Assembly (NCBI GenBank): GCA_963764465.1 | Contig: CAVXSO010000007.1 | Location: 62,001 to 126,000 of the forward strand | Direction of reading: 5' to 3' | From: JAJXXT01 sp963764465 | Lineage (GTDB): Bacteria > Pseudomonadota > Alphaproteobacteria > Acetobacterales > Acetobacteraceae | DNA: 64,000 bases | Shown: positions 41,833 to 51,041 of the stretch, one piece after another | How positions within the stretch are numbered: position 1 is the stretch's first letter | How the letters are laid out: the number at the start of each line of letters is the position of its first letter | Notes under the pieces: generated by a model | The model's input: the letters and a program-made list of their open reading frames with translations, nothing else | The model's database searches: none | Told to the model about the DNA's origin: nothing | Program-made: the position numbers and the translations under genes

Positions 41833-43389
41833 ATGGACGCCCCCGCCCCAACCCTGACCGAAGACCTCAGCGGCAGCAGCGCCGGCGCCGAATTCGACCT
41901 GCCCCAGTTCTCGCACGCCGAGATCAAGCGGGTGATCTTCGGCATTCTGCTGTGCATGCTGCTGGCCGCCATCGACCAGACGGTCGTGGTGCCTGCTGTG
42001 CCGGCGATCGCGGCCGATCTCGGCAGCTTCGATCACCTCGCCTGGATCGTCTCCGCCTACCTGCTCACCGCCACGGCGGCGACGCCGATCTACGGCAAGC
42101 TGTCGGACGTGCATGGGCGGCGCGCGCTGCTGATCCCGGCCATCGTCATCTTCGTCTCGGCGTCGTGCTTCTGCGCGCTGGCGCAGTCGCTGACCCAGCT
42201 CATCGCGGCGCGCGCGCTGCAGGGCATCGGCGGCGCCGGGCTGATGGCGATGGCGCAGTCGGCGATCGCGGATGTCGTGGCACCGCGCGAGCGCGGCCGC
42301 TACCAGGGCTACATGGCGGGCACCTGGGGGGTGGCCAGCGTGTTCGGACCGATCCTCGGCGGCTGGATGACCGACGCGCTGTCCTGGCGCTGGATCTTCT
42401 GGATCAACCTGCCGATCGGCATCCTGGCGCTGATCCTTTCCAACCGTGCGCTCAAGATGCTCAAGCCACGCGGCGGCAACCTGCGCATCGACTACACGGG
42501 GGCGGCCCTGCTCACCGCCGTGATCACCTGCTTCCTGCTGCTGATGAGCTGGGGCGGGACGGAATATGCCTGGACCGCGCCGCCCATGGTGGGCATGGCG
42601 GTCGCGACGCTGGTGCTGCTGGCGCTGCTCGTGGTGCGCGAGCGCCTGGCACCGGACCCGCTGCTGCCGCCACGGCTGTTCACCAACCGGGCCGTCACCT
42701 TCGGCATCGGCATTTCCGCCGCCTGCTCGGGCGTGATCTTCGGCACCACCTTCCTGCTGCCGCTATTCTTCCAGCTCGCGCGCGGCGCCGATGCCGCGAC
42801 CTCGGGGACCATGATCGTGCCGTTCCTCGGCACCAACACGCTCGGCGCCATCCTCTCCGGCAATCTCTGCCGCCGCTTCGGCAGGACCCGCGGCATCATG
42901 CTGAGCGGGCTGGCGCCGGCAGTAATCGGGTTCCTGCTGCTCGCAACCGCCGGCCCCGATACGTCGCTTGGCCTGCTGATCCTCTACATGGCGCTGGTGG
43001 GCCTCACCATCGGCGTCTGCATGCCCGCCAGCCTCGTGACGGTGCAGAGCGCCGCCGAGCGGCGCGACGTGGGGGCAGCAACTGGCGCGATGCTGTTCCT
43101 GCGCGCCATGGGCGGGGCCTTCGGCTCGACGCTCGTGGGCGCGCTGCTCACCGGGCGCTTCGCCGCGAGCCTGGCCGCGAGGGGGCTGCCGGCGATCGAC
43201 CTCGGCTCGCTGCGCGACCATGGCGGGCTCGCGAGCCTGGCGCCGGCGATGCGCGAGGGCACGAAGGCGGCGGTGGCCAGCGGGTTCCACTGGTCCTTCG
43301 GCGCCTGTGCGGTGCTGGCGGTGGCGGGATTGATCGCCGCGCTCGCGATGCCGGACCTCGTGCTCAAATCCGGCGAGAAGCGCGGCTAG
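41833..43389 (+). CDS. MFS multidrug efflux transporter, DHA2 (EmrB/QacA) family
   Basis: A 518-residue transporter. The length and number of hydrophobic stretches fit the 14-segment DHA2 family, which exports drugs by proton antiport. The early AAIDQTVVVPAVPAIAADLG and the YGKLSDVHGRRALLIPAIVI loop are standard. Motif C-like GPILGGWMTDALSWRWIFWINLPIG is intact. No HlyD/EmrA-type membrane fusion gene is next to it. It follows a structured leader with a terminator, so its expression might be controlled by attenuation. Substrates cannot be predicted. Confidence 0.9.
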   Translation: MDAPAPTLTEDLSGSSAGAEFDLPQFSHAEIKRVIFGILLCMLLAAIDQTVVVPAVPAIAADLGSFDHLAWIVSAYLLTATAATPIYGKLSDVHGRRALLIPAIVIFVSASCFCALAQSLTQLIAARALQGIGGAGLMAMAQSAIADVVAPRERGRYQGYMAGTWGVASVFGPILGGWMTDALSWRWIFWINLPIGILALILSNRALKMLKPRGGNLRIDYTGAALLTAVITCFLLLMSWGGTEYAWTAPPMVGMAVATLVLLALLVVRERLAPDPLLPPRLFTNRAVTFGIGISAACSGVIFGTTFLLPLFFQLARGADAATSGTMIVPFLGTNTLGAILSGNLCRRFGRTRGIMLSGLAPAVIGFLLLATAGPDTSLGLLILYMALVGLTIGVCMPASLVTVQSAAERRDVGAATGAMLFLRAMGGAFGSTLVGALLTGRFAASLAARGLPAIDLGSLRDHGGLASLAPAMREGTKAAVASGFHWSFGACAVLAVAGLIAALAMPDLVLKSGEKRG

Positions 43390-43487
43390 CCCGTTCGCGG
43401 AGCGCGGTCCCGCGTTGACGAATCGCCGGAGGCTTGGTGCGCTCCCCTGCATCGTCCGGGCTTCACCACCGGCACGGGGTGGAAACC

Positions 43488-44789
43488 ATGTCAAGCGGTG
43501 CGCAGGAGACCCAGGTCGAGTTCGAGGAGCGCACCATCCGCAGGGTGCGCAACCGGGTCATTCCGCTGCTCGCACTCGGGTTCGTTGTCTCCTACCTCGA
43601 CCGGGTGAATATCGGTGTCGCGGCGCTGACGCTCAACAAGGATATCGGGCTTACGCCGATCTCGTTTGGCTGGGGCGCGGGGCTGGTCTCCATCGGCTAC
43701 GCGCTGTTCGAACTGCCGAGCAACCTGGCGCTGGAGCGCTTCGGCGCGCGGCGCTGGATGGCGCGCATCATGGTCACCTGGGGCCTCATCGGGTGCGCGA
43801 CGGCGGCGATCCAGGGCCCCACGAGCTTCTACATCGCGCGTTTCGCGCTCGGGGCCGCCGAGGCCGGGTTCTTTCCCGGTGTCATTCTCTACCTCACCTA
43901 CTGGTTCCCGCGGGCCTGGCGGGCGCGCTACGCTGGGCTGTTCGCGCTGGCGATCCCGGTTTCGAGCCTGGTCGGCGCGCCGCTTTCGGCCATGCTGCTG
44001 CGCCTCGACGGGCTGCTCGGGCTCAAGGGGTGGCAGTGGATCTATGTCCTCGAGGCCTCGCCCGCGATCGTGCTCGGGCTGCTGGCGCTGGTGATGCTCA
44101 GCGACAAGCCAGCGGACGCGCGCTGGCTCGAACCGCGCCAGCGCGAATGGCTCGAGGCGACGCTGGAGGCGGAACGGCACGCACATCCGGACCAGCGCCA
44201 CGTCAAGCCGCTCGCGATGCTGCTCGACCGCCGGGTGCTGGTGCTGTCGCTGATCTTCTTCCTTACCGTGGTGCCGAGCTACGGGCTCGGTTACTGGACG
44301 CCACAGGTGGTGCGGAGTTTCGGCGTCGGGAAGGTGGCGACGGGCTTCATCTCGGCGATCCCGTTCCTCGCCGGATCCATCGCGCTGGTCCTTTGGGGAA
44401 GCTACTCCGACCGCACGCGGGAGCGCGGATGGAACACCGCGATCCCCGCCTTCATCGCCTTCCTCGGCCTCGCCGCCGCCGCGTGGGTGAGCGCGCCGGT
44501 CTTGGCGCTGCTGTTCGTCTGCCTCGCCGCCGTCGGCATTTTCGGGCTGAAGGGACCGTGGCTGGCGATGATCAGCGAATCCTTCCCGGCAGCGACCGCG
44601 GCGGCCGGCATCGCGCTGGTAAGCACGCTGGGCAACCTGGGCGGGTTCTTCGCCCCCTGGATGATCGGCGAGGTGATGGCTCGCACGCATAATTTCCGCG
44701 TGGCCCTGGTCGCACTCGGCATCAACGCACTGCTGGGCGCCGTGCTGGTCCTGGCCTGGTCCCGCGGGCACGGGCGCGCCGCGACCTGA
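43488..44789 (+). CDS. MFS transporter, anion:cation symporter (tartrate/phthalate-type) family
   Basis: A 433-residue transporter with about 12 membrane segments. The start RTIRRVRNRVIPLLALGFVVSYLDRVNIG and AALTLNKDIGLTPISFGWGAG are typical of the ACS family members that import tartrate, phthalate or other organic acids. The ATG at 43488 is preceded by GGGGTGGAAACC, which is a fair ribosome site. It is separate from the DHA2 gene by 98 bp. No catabolic gene is directly beside it, so the substrate is open. Confidence 0.87.
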   Translation: MSSGAQETQVEFEERTIRRVRNRVIPLLALGFVVSYLDRVNIGVAALTLNKDIGLTPISFGWGAGLVSIGYALFELPSNLALERFGARRWMARIMVTWGLIGCATAAIQGPTSFYIARFALGAAEAGFFPGVILYLTYWFPRAWRARYAGLFALAIPVSSLVGAPLSAMLLRLDGLLGLKGWQWIYVLEASPAIVLGLLALVMLSDKPADARWLEPRQREWLEATLEAERHAHPDQRHVKPLAMLLDRRVLVLSLIFFLTVVPSYGLGYWTPQVVRSFGVGKVATGFISAIPFLAGSIALVLWGSYSDRTRERGWNTAIPAFIAFLGLAAAAWVSAPVLALLFVCLAAVGIFGLKGPWLAMISESFPAATAAAGIALVSTLGNLGGFFAPWMIGEVMARTHNFRVALVALGINALLGAVLVLAWSRGHGRAAT

Positions 44790-44810
44790 GTGCCGCTGTC
44801 CGCCGAAAGG

Positions 44811-45014
44811 CTAATTGCCGACGGGGGCACAATTCCGCCGCCCCTGCATCACACAATCCTGGATTGAACTGGCCTGGCGCAGGCGCGCCGAGATCCACCA
44901 GCCGGCAACGCCGAGGAGGAGAATGACCACGATCGCGACCAACGCGCCGCGGCGGTGCGGTGCTTCCCCCTCCGGGTCGCGGTGCGGCGGCCCGGCTCCT
45001 TGCGATGGGTTCAT
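44811..45014 (-). CDS. Small single-pass membrane protein, function unknown
   Basis: A 67-residue protein: a polar N-terminus rich in Pro, His, Glu and Arg (up to PHRRG), one hydrophobic segment (ALVAIVVILLLGVAGWWISA) and a C-terminal periplasmic or lumenal tail that ends IQDCVMQGRRNCAPVGN with two Cys. The tail looks like a short conserved motif I recall from other Alphaproteobacteria, but I cannot name the family. Its ATG at 45014 lies just before and divergent from the hydrolase gene at 45036. It may be an accessory to the following membrane operon. Confidence 0.6.
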   Translation of the reverse strand: MNPSQGAGPPHRDPEGEAPHRRGALVAIVVILLLGVAGWWISARLRQASSIQDCVMQGRRNCAPVGN

Positions 45015-45035
45015 ACAGGACTCGTTGACAGGACC

Positions 45036-45908
45036 ATGCGGGCCGCGCCAGTGAACGCCATGCGCGCCTTCCGGGCAACGCTGCTGCTCTGCCTGCTGGT
45101 GCTCGCCAATCCCGCGCGCGCCGCCGACTTTTACTTCCGTACATCGGATGGCGTGCGCCTGCACGCGATCGTGGCAGGTTCGCCCACCGCGCCGACGATC
45201 GTCCTGGTGCCCGGCTGGACCATGCCGGCCTGGATCTTCGCGCGGCAGGTCGCGGCCTTCTCGCCGCACTACCGCGTGGTGGCGCTGGACCCTCGCGGGC
45301 AGGGGCGGAGCCAGGTCGCGAAGAGCGGCTACAACGACCGGCGGCGCGGCCAGGACATCGCGGAGCTGCTGGAGCATCTCGGCCCGCGGCCGGTGCTGCT
45401 CGGCGGCTGGTCGCTCGGCGTGCTCGACGTGCTTGCCTACGTCCATACGCATGGCGACGCGCATGTCGCGGGGCTGCTGCTGATCGACAACTCCGTGGGC
45501 GAAGAGCCACCGCCCTCGCCGCAGCCGCCGCATCGCGGGCCGGCGCCGCCGTGGCCGGTCGCCATGCGCAACTTCGTCCACGGCATGTTCGAGCGCCCGC
45601 AGCCGCCCTCCTACCTGGAGCGGCTGACGAAGGCGGCGCTGGTGACGCCGAAATGGGCGGCGGAGGAACTGCTGCGCTATCCCGAGCCGCGCACCTACTG
45701 GCGCGAGGCGCTGTATTCCACCGACAAGCCGGTGCTCTACATCGTCCGCCCGCATCTCGCGGGGCAGGCCGGCAATGTCGCGCGCCACGACCCGCACGCG
45801 GAGACGGTGGTGATGCGGGGCGTGGGCCATGCGTTGTTCGTGGACGATTCCGCCCGGTTCAACGCATTGGTGCTTTCGTTCACGCAACAAAAAGTCTGGC
45901 CGCGATAG
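45036..45908 (+). CDS. Secreted alpha/beta hydrolase
   Basis: A 290-residue hydrolase with a signal peptide (MRAFRATLLLCLLVLANPARAAD; cleavage near residue 30). The oxyanion region is VPGWTM, the nucleophile is in GGWSLGVLD (S126) and the catalytic His in GVGHALFVDD near the C-terminus; the acidic residue is not placed. ATG 45036 follows GACAGGACC; ATG 45060 is possible and would keep the signal. It is cytoplasm-exported by Sec, so it acts in the periplasm. It is followed two bases later by the large membrane protein gene, suggesting one operon. Confidence 0.83.
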   Translation: MRAAPVNAMRAFRATLLLCLLVLANPARAADFYFRTSDGVRLHAIVAGSPTAPTIVLVPGWTMPAWIFARQVAAFSPHYRVVALDPRGQGRSQVAKSGYNDRRRGQDIAELLEHLGPRPVLLGGWSLGVLDVLAYVHTHGDAHVAGLLLIDNSVGEEPPPSPQPPHRGPAPPWPVAMRNFVHGMFERPQPPSYLERLTKAALVTPKWAAEELLRYPEPRTYWREALYSTDKPVLYIVRPHLAGQAGNVARHDPHAETVVMRGVGHALFVDDSARFNALVLSFTQQKVWPR

Positions 45909-45909
45909 G

Positions 45910-48246
45910 ATGCTACCGCTTTTTCTCGTCTCGGCGGCCACGATCGGCTTCGAGATCGCACTGACGCGGGCCTTCGCGGTCGCCACCTGGTCTGCCTATG
46001 GCTACTGGGTCATCTCCATCGTGCTCGCGGGCTTCGCCATCTCGGGGGTGGTGCTGGCATTGGCCGAGGGGTGGTTCGAGCGGCACGCGCGCGCAGCACT
46101 CGCCTGGCTGCCGGCGGCGCTGATCCTGGCCATCGGCTTCGGCGCCTTCGCCGCCGACCTCGACCCGTTCAATCCGCTCCGGCTGCAGAACCCGGCGACG
46201 TTCGGCGACGAGTTTCTCAACATCCTGCTGTTCTACGCCTGCCTGCTGCCGGCCTTCGTGCTGGCGGGGCTGTTCGTGGGCCTCTCCTTCATCGCCGCAC
46301 CTGGCGGCCTCGGGCGCGTCTATGCGGCGGACCTGCTGGGGGCCGGCTGCGGCGCGCTCGCGATCCTCGCCGCGATGTATGCCGTGCCGCCGTTCTACCT
46401 GCCGATCGTGCTGCTGCTGCCGGTGGCGCTCGCCGCGCGCGGGCGGCTGCCCGCCATCGCCGCCGGCGCAGCACTGGTCGCCGCCGGGGCGCCGCTGCTG
46501 TTCGCCAATCCCGGCCGGTTCTCGGAGTTCAAGGCGATCTATGCGCCGCTGCACGTGCCGGGCAGCCGCGTGCTCGCGACGAGGCTTTCGCCGCGTGGCC
46601 TGTTCATGGTGCTCGACGATTTCACCGAGCGCGTGGACATCGATGTCTCCAACGATGCGGCGATGCTCGGCATGAGCGGCCCGCCGCGCGCGCTCGGGCT
46701 CTATCGCGACGGCGACCGGCTTGCGGCGCTGGTGCCGGCGCATGGCGCGGATGTGGGCTTCGCGCCGAGCGAGCTCGACGCGCTGCCCTACATGCTGGTG
46801 GCACATCCGCGCGTCCTGCTGATCGGTGCCTCCGGCGGCTGGCGCATCCTGGAGGCGAGGAAGTTGGGCGCGGCGTCCGTCACCACGGTGGAGCCGGACA
46901 CGGAACTGCGCCGCGCGGCGCGGCGCGCGGGCCCGGTCTCCGGTGAATCGCCAGTGGCCGCGGCGCGGAGCGGGCGGTGGGACATCATCGACATCGCGCC
47001 CGATTTCCTCGATGCCGACCCGCCGAACGCCAGCGCCTTTGCCGCGGAGGCCATGGCGACCTACCTGCGGCATCTGCGCCCGGACGGGATTCTTTCCATT
47101 CCCGTATCGATCCGCGAATTCCCAGCCTATACGCTGCGGGTTCTCGCGACCGCCAGGCTGGCACTGCGCGAAGCGGGGATCGCCGATCCGGCGGCGCACC
47201 TGCTCGTCTACCGCTCCGCCTGGAACGCTCGGGTGCTGGTCTCGGCCATGCCGTTCGATGCCGCGCGCATCAGGGCAGCGCGGAAATTCTGCGACGATCG
47301 CTCCTTCGACGTCAGCTTCTATCAGGGCATGGACGCTGTGGCGGCGCGCGCGGACATTTACAACGACCTTCCTCCCGTCTCCTTCGAGAAGGGCGAGGTG
47401 GAGACGGGCGGCGGACCGCACGACGCGATCGCCGACGAGGCGCCGGCGACCATCGCCGGGGAACCCACGGATTCAAGCCGCGCCTTCGATCTTTCGCCGA
47501 TCACCCTCGACCGGCCGTTCTTCTATGACGTGCTGCGGCTCGACCGGCTCGACACGATCCTGCGCCGCATCGAACTGCTGCCGCAGGCGGAGCTGGGGCC
47601 GCTGGTCAACCTCGCCGTGCTGGCGCAGGCCGCGGCGATCGCGCTGCTGGTGTTGGTGCTGCCGCTGTTCGCCGGGCGGCGGCTGCGGGGGCATGGCGAG
47701 GGCCGGGCCGCGGTTTATTTCGCGGCACTCGGCCTCGGCTTCCTGTTCGTTGAACTGGCTCTGATCCAGGATGCCAGTGTCTATCTCGGCGACGCGACGC
47801 TGGGCTTCGCCGTGGTGCTCGCGGGGATGCTGATCGCGGCGGGGCTCGGCAGCCTCGCTAGCGGCGCGGTGGGCCGACCGCGACGCGCGGTCTGGATCGT
47901 GGCGATCGTCGTCGTTGCCTGGGCCGTCGCGATGCGGCTCGGGGCGTGGCCGGCGATGCTGGCAACACTTGGCTGGCCGCTGGCGGCGCGCGCGGCACTG
48001 GTGCTGGTGGCCTCGGCGCCCATTGCCTTCGCCATGGGCATGCCTTTCCCGCTCGGGCTCGGGCGCATCGGTCGCGGCCCGTTCCTGCCCTGGGCATGGG
48101 CGCTCAACGGCGCGTTTTCCGTGGTCGCGACACCGCTCGCCAACCTGCTGGCACTGGAGCGTGGGTTCGCGGTGGTTCTCAGCGCGGCCGCCCTGCTCTA
48201 TGGGGTAGCGGCGCTGAGCTTCCCCGGCGCGAGGAGCGAATCTTGA
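45910..48246 (+). CDS. Membrane-bound spermidine-synthase-like protein
   Basis: A 778-residue protein in three parts: an N-terminal bundle of about six membrane segments (1-200), a soluble middle of about 350 residues and a C-terminal membrane bundle (from about 560). The middle has a Rossmann start, PRVLLIGASGGWRILEARKLG, with VTTVEPDTELR following, as in spermidine synthases and other aminopropyl- or methyltransferases that bind (decarboxylated) SAM. The usual active-site Asp-x-x-x-P loop reads IIDIAPDFLDADPP. It starts right after the hydrolase stop and overlaps the methyltransferase start (TTGA). Similar integral-membrane synthase-like proteins are known in bacteria but uncharacterised. 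Confidence 0.75.
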   Translation: MLPLFLVSAATIGFEIALTRAFAVATWSAYGYWVISIVLAGFAISGVVLALAEGWFERHARAALAWLPAALILAIGFGAFAADLDPFNPLRLQNPATFGDEFLNILLFYACLLPAFVLAGLFVGLSFIAAPGGLGRVYAADLLGAGCGALAILAAMYAVPPFYLPIVLLLPVALAARGRLPAIAAGAALVAAGAPLLFANPGRFSEFKAIYAPLHVPGSRVLATRLSPRGLFMVLDDFTERVDIDVSNDAAMLGMSGPPRALGLYRDGDRLAALVPAHGADVGFAPSELDALPYMLVAHPRVLLIGASGGWRILEARKLGAASVTTVEPDTELRRAARRAGPVSGESPVAAARSGRWDIIDIAPDFLDADPPNASAFAAEAMATYLRHLRPDGILSIPVSIREFPAYTLRVLATARLALREAGIADPAAHLLVYRSAWNARVLVSAMPFDAARIRAARKFCDDRSFDVSFYQGMDAVAARADIYNDLPPVSFEKGEVETGGGPHDAIADEAPATIAGEPTDSSRAFDLSPITLDRPFFYDVLRLDRLDTILRRIELLPQAELGPLVNLAVLAQAAAIALLVLVLPLFAGRRLRGHGEGRAAVYFAALGLGFLFVELALIQDASVYLGDATLGFAVVLAGMLIAAGLGSLASGAVGRPRRAVWIVAIVVVAWAVAMRLGAWPAMLATLGWPLAARAALVLVASAPIAFAMGMPFPLGLGRIGRGPFLPWAWALNGAFSVVATPLANLLALERGFAVVLSAAALLYGVAALSFPGARSES

Positions 48247-49202
48247 GCCAGAACCTTACACGCCGTCGGGTCGTCAGCACCGCCATCGCGGCGCCGTTGC
48301 TTGCAGCGGCGGCCAAGGCCGAGGCCCAGACCCCGCCAGCGCAGGGCACGGCGACAGCCTCCGCGGTACCCGCGGCTGTGGCGCCGGCCCAGGGCGTGAA
48401 CGTCGCCAAGGGCGGGTGGACACGCCAGGCCTACGAGACCGCGATGCATGCGAGCGGCCGGCCGGTCAGCCTGACGGAAGAGCAGTTCAAGGCGATACAG
48501 GACCGCAGGCCCGCGGCAATGAAGCTGATCGCCTCCTACCTCAAGTCCCATCTCGGCCATGCCGACGCCGCGGTGCTGGCCGCCTTCGAGGCGGTGCCGC
48601 GCGAGTACTACCACTACAATTACGAGGAGCACCGGGCGCTGCCCGGCGAGGCCTACGAGAAGGAACCGAAGCCCTGGGCGATTGGTTACGGCTCCGCACT
48701 CTCGGACTATCTCGGCCAGGCCTACATGACACAGGTGCTGCAGCCCGCGCCGGACCAGACCACGCTCGAGATCGGCACCGGCAGCGGCTACCAGAGCTCC
48801 GTGCTCTCGCGCATCGCGGCCAAAGCCTACTCGATCGAGATCATCGCCCCGCTCGGCACCGCGGTGCACCGCATCTTCACCCCGCTTGGCTACGACAACG
48901 TCACGACCCGTGTGGGCGACGGCTACTATGGCTGGCCGGAAGTGGAGGGCGGCTTCGACCGCATCATCGTGACTTGTGCCGCGCAGTATGCGCCACCGGA
49001 CCTGTTCAAGCAGCTGAAGCCCGGCGGGATCATGCTGATTCCCATCGGCCAGCCGTTCAAGCGCGGCCAGTTCCTCTACGTCTACACCAAGGACGAGAAG
49101 GGCAAGATCCACTCGCGGCGCGACGTGGGCGTGTTCTTCATCCCGATGACTGGCGCGATCATGAAACACGCCGAGGCAAGGGCGAAGAAGACCTCGCCGT
49201 AA
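48243..49202 (+). CDS. Protein-L-isoaspartate O-methyltransferase-like protein with a Tat-type signal
   Basis: A 319-residue SAM-dependent methyltransferase. The start is TTG at 48243, overlapping the upstream stop (TTGA). The N-terminus LTRRRVVSTAIAAPLLAAAA with AKAEAQ after it is a twin-arginine-like export signal, then a Pro/Ala linker (to about 55) and a PCMT domain: AVPREYYHYNYEEHRALPGE, SDYLGQAYMTQVLQ, motif I TLEIGTGSGYQSSVLS and GYDNVTTRVGDGYYGW. PCMT normally repairs isoaspartate in the cytoplasm with SAM. If the signal is used, the enzyme would sit outside the cytoplasm, where SAM is not known to occur, so it may act differently or be retained. Confidence 0.83.
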   Translation: MSQNLTRRRVVSTAIAAPLLAAAAKAEAQTPPAQGTATASAVPAAVAPAQGVNVAKGGWTRQAYETAMHASGRPVSLTEEQFKAIQDRRPAAMKLIASYLKSHLGHADAAVLAAFEAVPREYYHYNYEEHRALPGEAYEKEPKPWAIGYGSALSDYLGQAYMTQVLQPAPDQTTLEIGTGSGYQSSVLSRIAAKAYSIEIIAPLGTAVHRIFTPLGYDNVTTRVGDGYYGWPEVEGGFDRIIVTCAAQYAPPDLFKQLKPGGIMLIPIGQPFKRGQFLYVYTKDEKGKIHSRRDVGVFFIPMTGAIMKHAEARAKKTSP

Positions 49203-49248
49203 TGCGGTCACGCGGCGCCGGCGAGGAAGCAGCGATGATGGCCTGCCC

Positions 49249-50145
49249 GTGACGCCAGGTTTCGCGGCGCGCTTCCTCGCCCCAGCCGTCTTCGTCTTCA
49301 TGTGGTCCTCCGGCTTCGTCGCGGCGCGCGGCGTGAAGCCGTTCGTCGATCCAGACCTGTTCCTCGTGGCCCGGTTCGCGCTGACCGCGGTGATGTTCGG
49401 GGCGGTTGCCGCGGCCGGAAGGCGTCCCTGGCCGCGGCCGCGCGACTGGCCGATGCACCTCATCGTCGGCGGCGTGCAGCAGGGCGGCTATCTCGGCGCG
49501 GTGTACTGGGCGGTGGGACATGGGCTCGCGGCAGGCGTGGCGGCGCTGATCGCCGCGCTGCAGCCGCCGATCACCGCGATCGTCGCCGCGCGCATGCTGC
49601 GCGAGCGGGTGCCGGCACCGGTGATCGCGGGCCTGGTGCTCGGCTTCGTCGGTGTCGCGATGGTGGTGGCGCCGCACCTCGGCGGCGGCGCGGGCGGATT
49701 TCCGCCGCTGGCGGTCGGCGTTTCCTTCGCGGGCACGCTGGCCGTCACCTTCGGCATGATCCTGCAGAAGACGCATCTCGCCGGCGCGGACCTCGTGGTG
49801 ACCAACGTGCTGCAGAACGTGGGCGGCACGCTGTTCTCGCTCGCGATGGTGATGCTGCTCGGCGAGCATCGCTGGCTCGGCGGGCCGAGCTTCTATGGCT
49901 GGCTCGCCTATTCGGTGCTGGGGCTTTCCGGCGTCGCGGGACCGCTCTTCATCTGGCTGATGCGCCGTGGGGAAGCGGCACGCACGACGGCGCTGCTGTT
50001 CATGGTGCCGGCGATCTCCGCGCTGCTGGCCTGGCTGCTGTTCGACGAGACATTGGGGCCGGTGCAGATCATGGGTTTTGCGGTGGCGCTGGCCGGTGTC
50101 ACGCTGGCCCGCAGTGAGAGGGCACGCCGAAAGGGAGCATCCTGA
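49249..50145 (+). CDS. EamA/DMT family transporter
   Basis: A 298-residue transporter made of two EamA repeats with about ten membrane segments. The start is GTG at 49249 (MTPGFAARFLAPAVFVFMWSSGFVAARG). Typical EamA marks are FLVARFALTAVMFG and GVAALIAALQPPITAI in the first repeat and the second repeat ending VPAISALLAWLLFDETLG. Such proteins export amino acids, purines or other metabolites. The stop overlaps the dehalogenase-like gene by one base (TGATG), so the two are coupled. Confidence 0.88.
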   Translation: MTPGFAARFLAPAVFVFMWSSGFVAARGVKPFVDPDLFLVARFALTAVMFGAVAAAGRRPWPRPRDWPMHLIVGGVQQGGYLGAVYWAVGHGLAAGVAALIAALQPPITAIVAARMLRERVPAPVIAGLVLGFVGVAMVVAPHLGGGAGGFPPLAVGVSFAGTLAVTFGMILQKTHLAGADLVVTNVLQNVGGTLFSLAMVMLLGEHRWLGGPSFYGWLAYSVLGLSGVAGPLFIWLMRRGEAARTTALLFMVPAISALLAWLLFDETLGPVQIMGFAVALAGVTLARSERARRKGAS

Positions 50146-51038
50146 TGTTCGAGGGCTTCGCCACCGCCGACATTCCCGTGGCCGACAGCGTGCAGCCGGG
50201 CGGCACGATCCGCGTGCGCCATGGCGGCTCCGGCCCGCCGCTGCTGCTGCTGCACGGCAACCCGCAATCGCATGTGATGTGGCGGCACGTGGCCCCGCGC
50301 CTCGCGCGGCGCTTCAGCGTGGTCTGCGCCGATCTGCGCGGCTATGGCGACAGCCTGAAGCCGGAGGCGACGCCAGACCACGCGCCCTATGCCAAGCGGC
50401 GCATGGCGCAGGACATGGCCGAGCTCATGACCGCGCTCGGCCACCGGCGCTTCCGCCTCGTCGGGCACGACCGGGGCGCGCGCGTCGCGCACCGGCTCGC
50501 AATCGACCATTCGGCGCGGGTGGAACGGCTCGCGGTGCTGGATATCGTTCCGACTATCGAACATTTTGAGCGCGCGGACATGGCGTTCGGGCTCGGCTAC
50601 TATCACTGGTTCTGGTTTGCCCAGCCGCATCCGTTTCCCGAGAACCTGATCGACGCGGCGCCGGAAGTGTGGCTGCGCTCGCACACCACGCGCGGCGCCG
50701 GACCCGAGGCGCTGTTCGGCCACGAGGCCTGGGCGGAGTACCTCCGCCATGCGCGCGAACCGGCGAATATCCGCGGCATGTGCGAGGACTATCGCGCGGC
50801 GGCGACGATCGACCTGGTGCACGACCGGCAGAGCCGGGCGGCCGGCCACCGCGTGGCCTGCGACACGCTGGTGCTGTGGGGTGCCAGGGGAAAGATCGGC
50901 ACCTGGTACGAGCCGATCGAGGTCTGGGCGCCCTATGTCGCGGGCCATGTCAGCGGTGGGCCGATCCCGAGCGGGCACTACCTCGCCGAAGAAGCACCGG
51001 AGGAAACCCTCGCGGCGCTGGAAGCGTTCCTTGGTTAG
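50145..51038 (+). CDS. Haloacetate dehalogenase family alpha/beta hydrolase (fluoroacetate dehalogenase-like)
   Basis: A 297-residue hydrolase whose nucleophile is Asp: GHDRGARVAH gives D109 with R110 and R113 that hold the carboxylate in fluoroacetate dehalogenases. The other known active-site positions are also present: D133 in VLDIVPT, H154-W155 in GYYHWFWFAQP and Y216 in CEDYR for halide, and H278 in SGHYL as base. In established FAcD enzymes these split the C-F bond of fluoroacetate to glycolate. The complete set supports dehalogenase activity, although close epoxide hydrolases share the fold. It is coupled to the EamA transporter gene. Confidence 0.85.
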   Translation: MFEGFATADIPVADSVQPGGTIRVRHGGSGPPLLLLHGNPQSHVMWRHVAPRLARRFSVVCADLRGYGDSLKPEATPDHAPYAKRRMAQDMAELMTALGHRRFRLVGHDRGARVAHRLAIDHSARVERLAVLDIVPTIEHFERADMAFGLGYYHWFWFAQPHPFPENLIDAAPEVWLRSHTTRGAGPEALFGHEAWAEYLRHAREPANIRGMCEDYRAAATIDLVHDRQSRAAGHRVACDTLVLWGARGKIGTWYEPIEVWAPYVAGHVSGGPIPSGHYLAEEAPEETLAALEAFLG

Positions 51039-51041
51039 TCG

